Assembly (NCBI GenBank): GCA_025937115.1
Contig: JAICSB010000178.1
Coordinates: forward strand, 1 to 6,696
DNA length: 6,696 nt
From: Pseudonocardiaceae bacterium
GTDB taxonomy: Bacteria > Actinomycetota > Actinomycetes > Mycobacteriales > Pseudonocardiaceae
Direction: 5' to 3'
Below, in pieces: positions 6,405 to 6,696 of this stretch. The position numbers and the translations under genes are program-made. The notes beneath the pieces were generated by a model. It saw only the letters and a list, made by a program, of their open reading frames with translations. It was not told where the DNA came from and did no database searches. Position 1 is the stretch's first letter; each line of letters begins with the position of its first letter.

Positions 6405-6407
6405 ATC

Positions 6408-6534
6408 AGCCGAGCGGTTCGCGCCGACGCCCACCTCTACCTGCATCAACAGTCACACACCCAACCTCATGAGCCACAGCGGAGCACTTCCGTTGACCGT
6501 AGTTCGCACCACGAATGACTCCACGTGCCCGTAC
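6408..6534. other. Non-coding right flank of the IS
   Basis: This is the interval between the restored IS tip and the stop codon of the right minus-strand gene. It contains stops in the tested frames, and I see no strong hairpin, no terminator with a T-run and no copy of the left flank. Confidence 0.4.
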
Positions 6535-6696
6535 CTACGTCTCTGGCCGTCGGCCTCCCGTCGAAGAGCCGCGTGAGGCTGACGCATTCGGCGGCGGGGG
6601 ATCGTCCGCTTCGTCGTGAGTACCCGGCAGGTCTTTCAGCTCCCGCAGTGTGCTGTTGAGGACGCCTCGCAGGGTGACGACGTGGTGGTGCTCGGG
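6535..6696 (-). CDS. 3' end of an unidentified minus-strand gene (partial)
   Basis: Reading the reverse strand in from the window edge at 6696 gives 53 codons and then TAG at 6537-6535. The peptide starts PEHHHVVTLRGVLNSTLRELKDLPG, which has the look of an amphipathic helical domain. It ends in a disordered, acidic and proline-rich tail (DEADDPPPPNASASRGSSTGG). No start is visible because the gene begins beyond the window. I do not recognise the family. It points toward the IS and is co-oriented with the partial gene at 1-179, so the composite element sits between two genes read in the same direction. Confidence is limited by the short length. Confidence 0.4.
   Translation of the reverse strand, partial: PEHHHVVTLRGVLNSTLRELKDLPGTHDEADDPPPPNASASRGSSTGGRRPET

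Larger units (their letters stand above)
4490..6406 (+). mobile_element. Group II intron 2 with maturase ORF, inserted at the IS66 right tip
   Basis: The 5' end is GAGCG, followed at once by the hairpin GCCGG/CCGGC with loop GAUAAA. This matches the GUGCG-plus-hairpin layout of group II 5' ends except for A in place of U at position 2. Domain I runs to about 4860, the maturase ORF follows, domain V is 6334-6366, domain VI 6369-6404, and the last bases are AU (6405-6406). EBS1 UAAGUA (4674-4679) is an exact complement of TACTTA (4484-4489), which fixes the 5' boundary independently. The domain I sequence resembles a widespread proteobacterial/actinobacterial intron family as I remember it; this was not checked by alignment. 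It shares no visible sequence with intron 1 beyond core motifs, so the two arrived independently. The host site is not inside a protein-coding frame. Confidence 0.87.
370..6407 (+). mobile_element. IS66-family insertion sequence (tnpC-only type) carrying two group II introns
   Basis: The left end GTAAGTGGTCGGAAGTCC (from 370) and the reverse complement of the right end, TAAGTATTCGGAAGTCC (from 4489), are imperfect inverted repeats that match at 19 of 22 positions. IS66-family ends characteristically begin GTAA. The right end has this form only if C6407, beyond intron 2, is taken as its last base. Without the two introns (2175 and 1917 nt) the element would be about 1946 bp and encode a single transposase. 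No tnpA- or tnpB-like ORF is present, which fits the ISBst12-like branch of the family. The 8 bp outside each end (GGCAAGAC at 362-369, AGCCGAGC at 6408-6415) do not match, so no target-site duplication is visible. The boundaries are inferred from repeats and intron reconstruction. Confidence 0.8.

Overview
The window looks like high-GC actinobacterial DNA. The coding frames favour G or C at third positions, GTG and TTG start codons are used, and the proteins are rich in Arg and Ala. No species can be named from the sequence. About 90% of the window is one nested mobile structure in an intergenic position. An IS66-family insertion sequence carries one group II intron inside its transposase gene and a second, unrelated group II intron at the last nucleotide of its right terminal inverted repeat.

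Layout: 1-179 is the start of a minus-strand gene that leaves the window on the left. 180-369 is non-coding flank. 370-6407 is the IS66-like element with everything inside it: left inverted repeat (370-392), transposase exon 1 (466-1299), group II intron 1 with its reverse transcriptase/maturase (1300-3474), transposase exon 2 (3475-4401), a hairpin and the right inverted repeat (4468-4489), then group II intron 2 with its own maturase (4490-6406). C6407 would be the displaced last base of the IS. 6408-6534 is non-coding flank. 6535-6696 is the 3' end of another minus-strand gene that enters from the right.

The intron boundaries can be set to the base. Intron 1 starts GUGCG, has a 34-nt domain V and a domain VI with a bulged A seven nucleotides from the end, and ends in AC. 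Removing it joins ...GCC GAC GAG ACC to AGC TGG CGG GTG..., which restores the HADET-SWRVF segment of an IS66 DDE transposase in frame (586 aa). Intron 2 starts GAGCG (one base from GUGCG) and ends in AU. Its predicted EBS1 loop contains UAAGUA, the exact complement of the last six bases of the exon (TACTTA), which are the tip of the IS66 right repeat. In both introns the EBS1 fills the last six positions of an 8-nt hairpin loop.

The transposase gene and both intron ORFs lie on the same strand, so one transcript from the IS could carry both ribozymes and encode both maturases. The transposase can only be made after intron 1 splices. Intron 2 splits the right IS end and may affect whether the IS can still move. 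No 8-bp target duplication is visible around the composite, so it may be rearranged or old.
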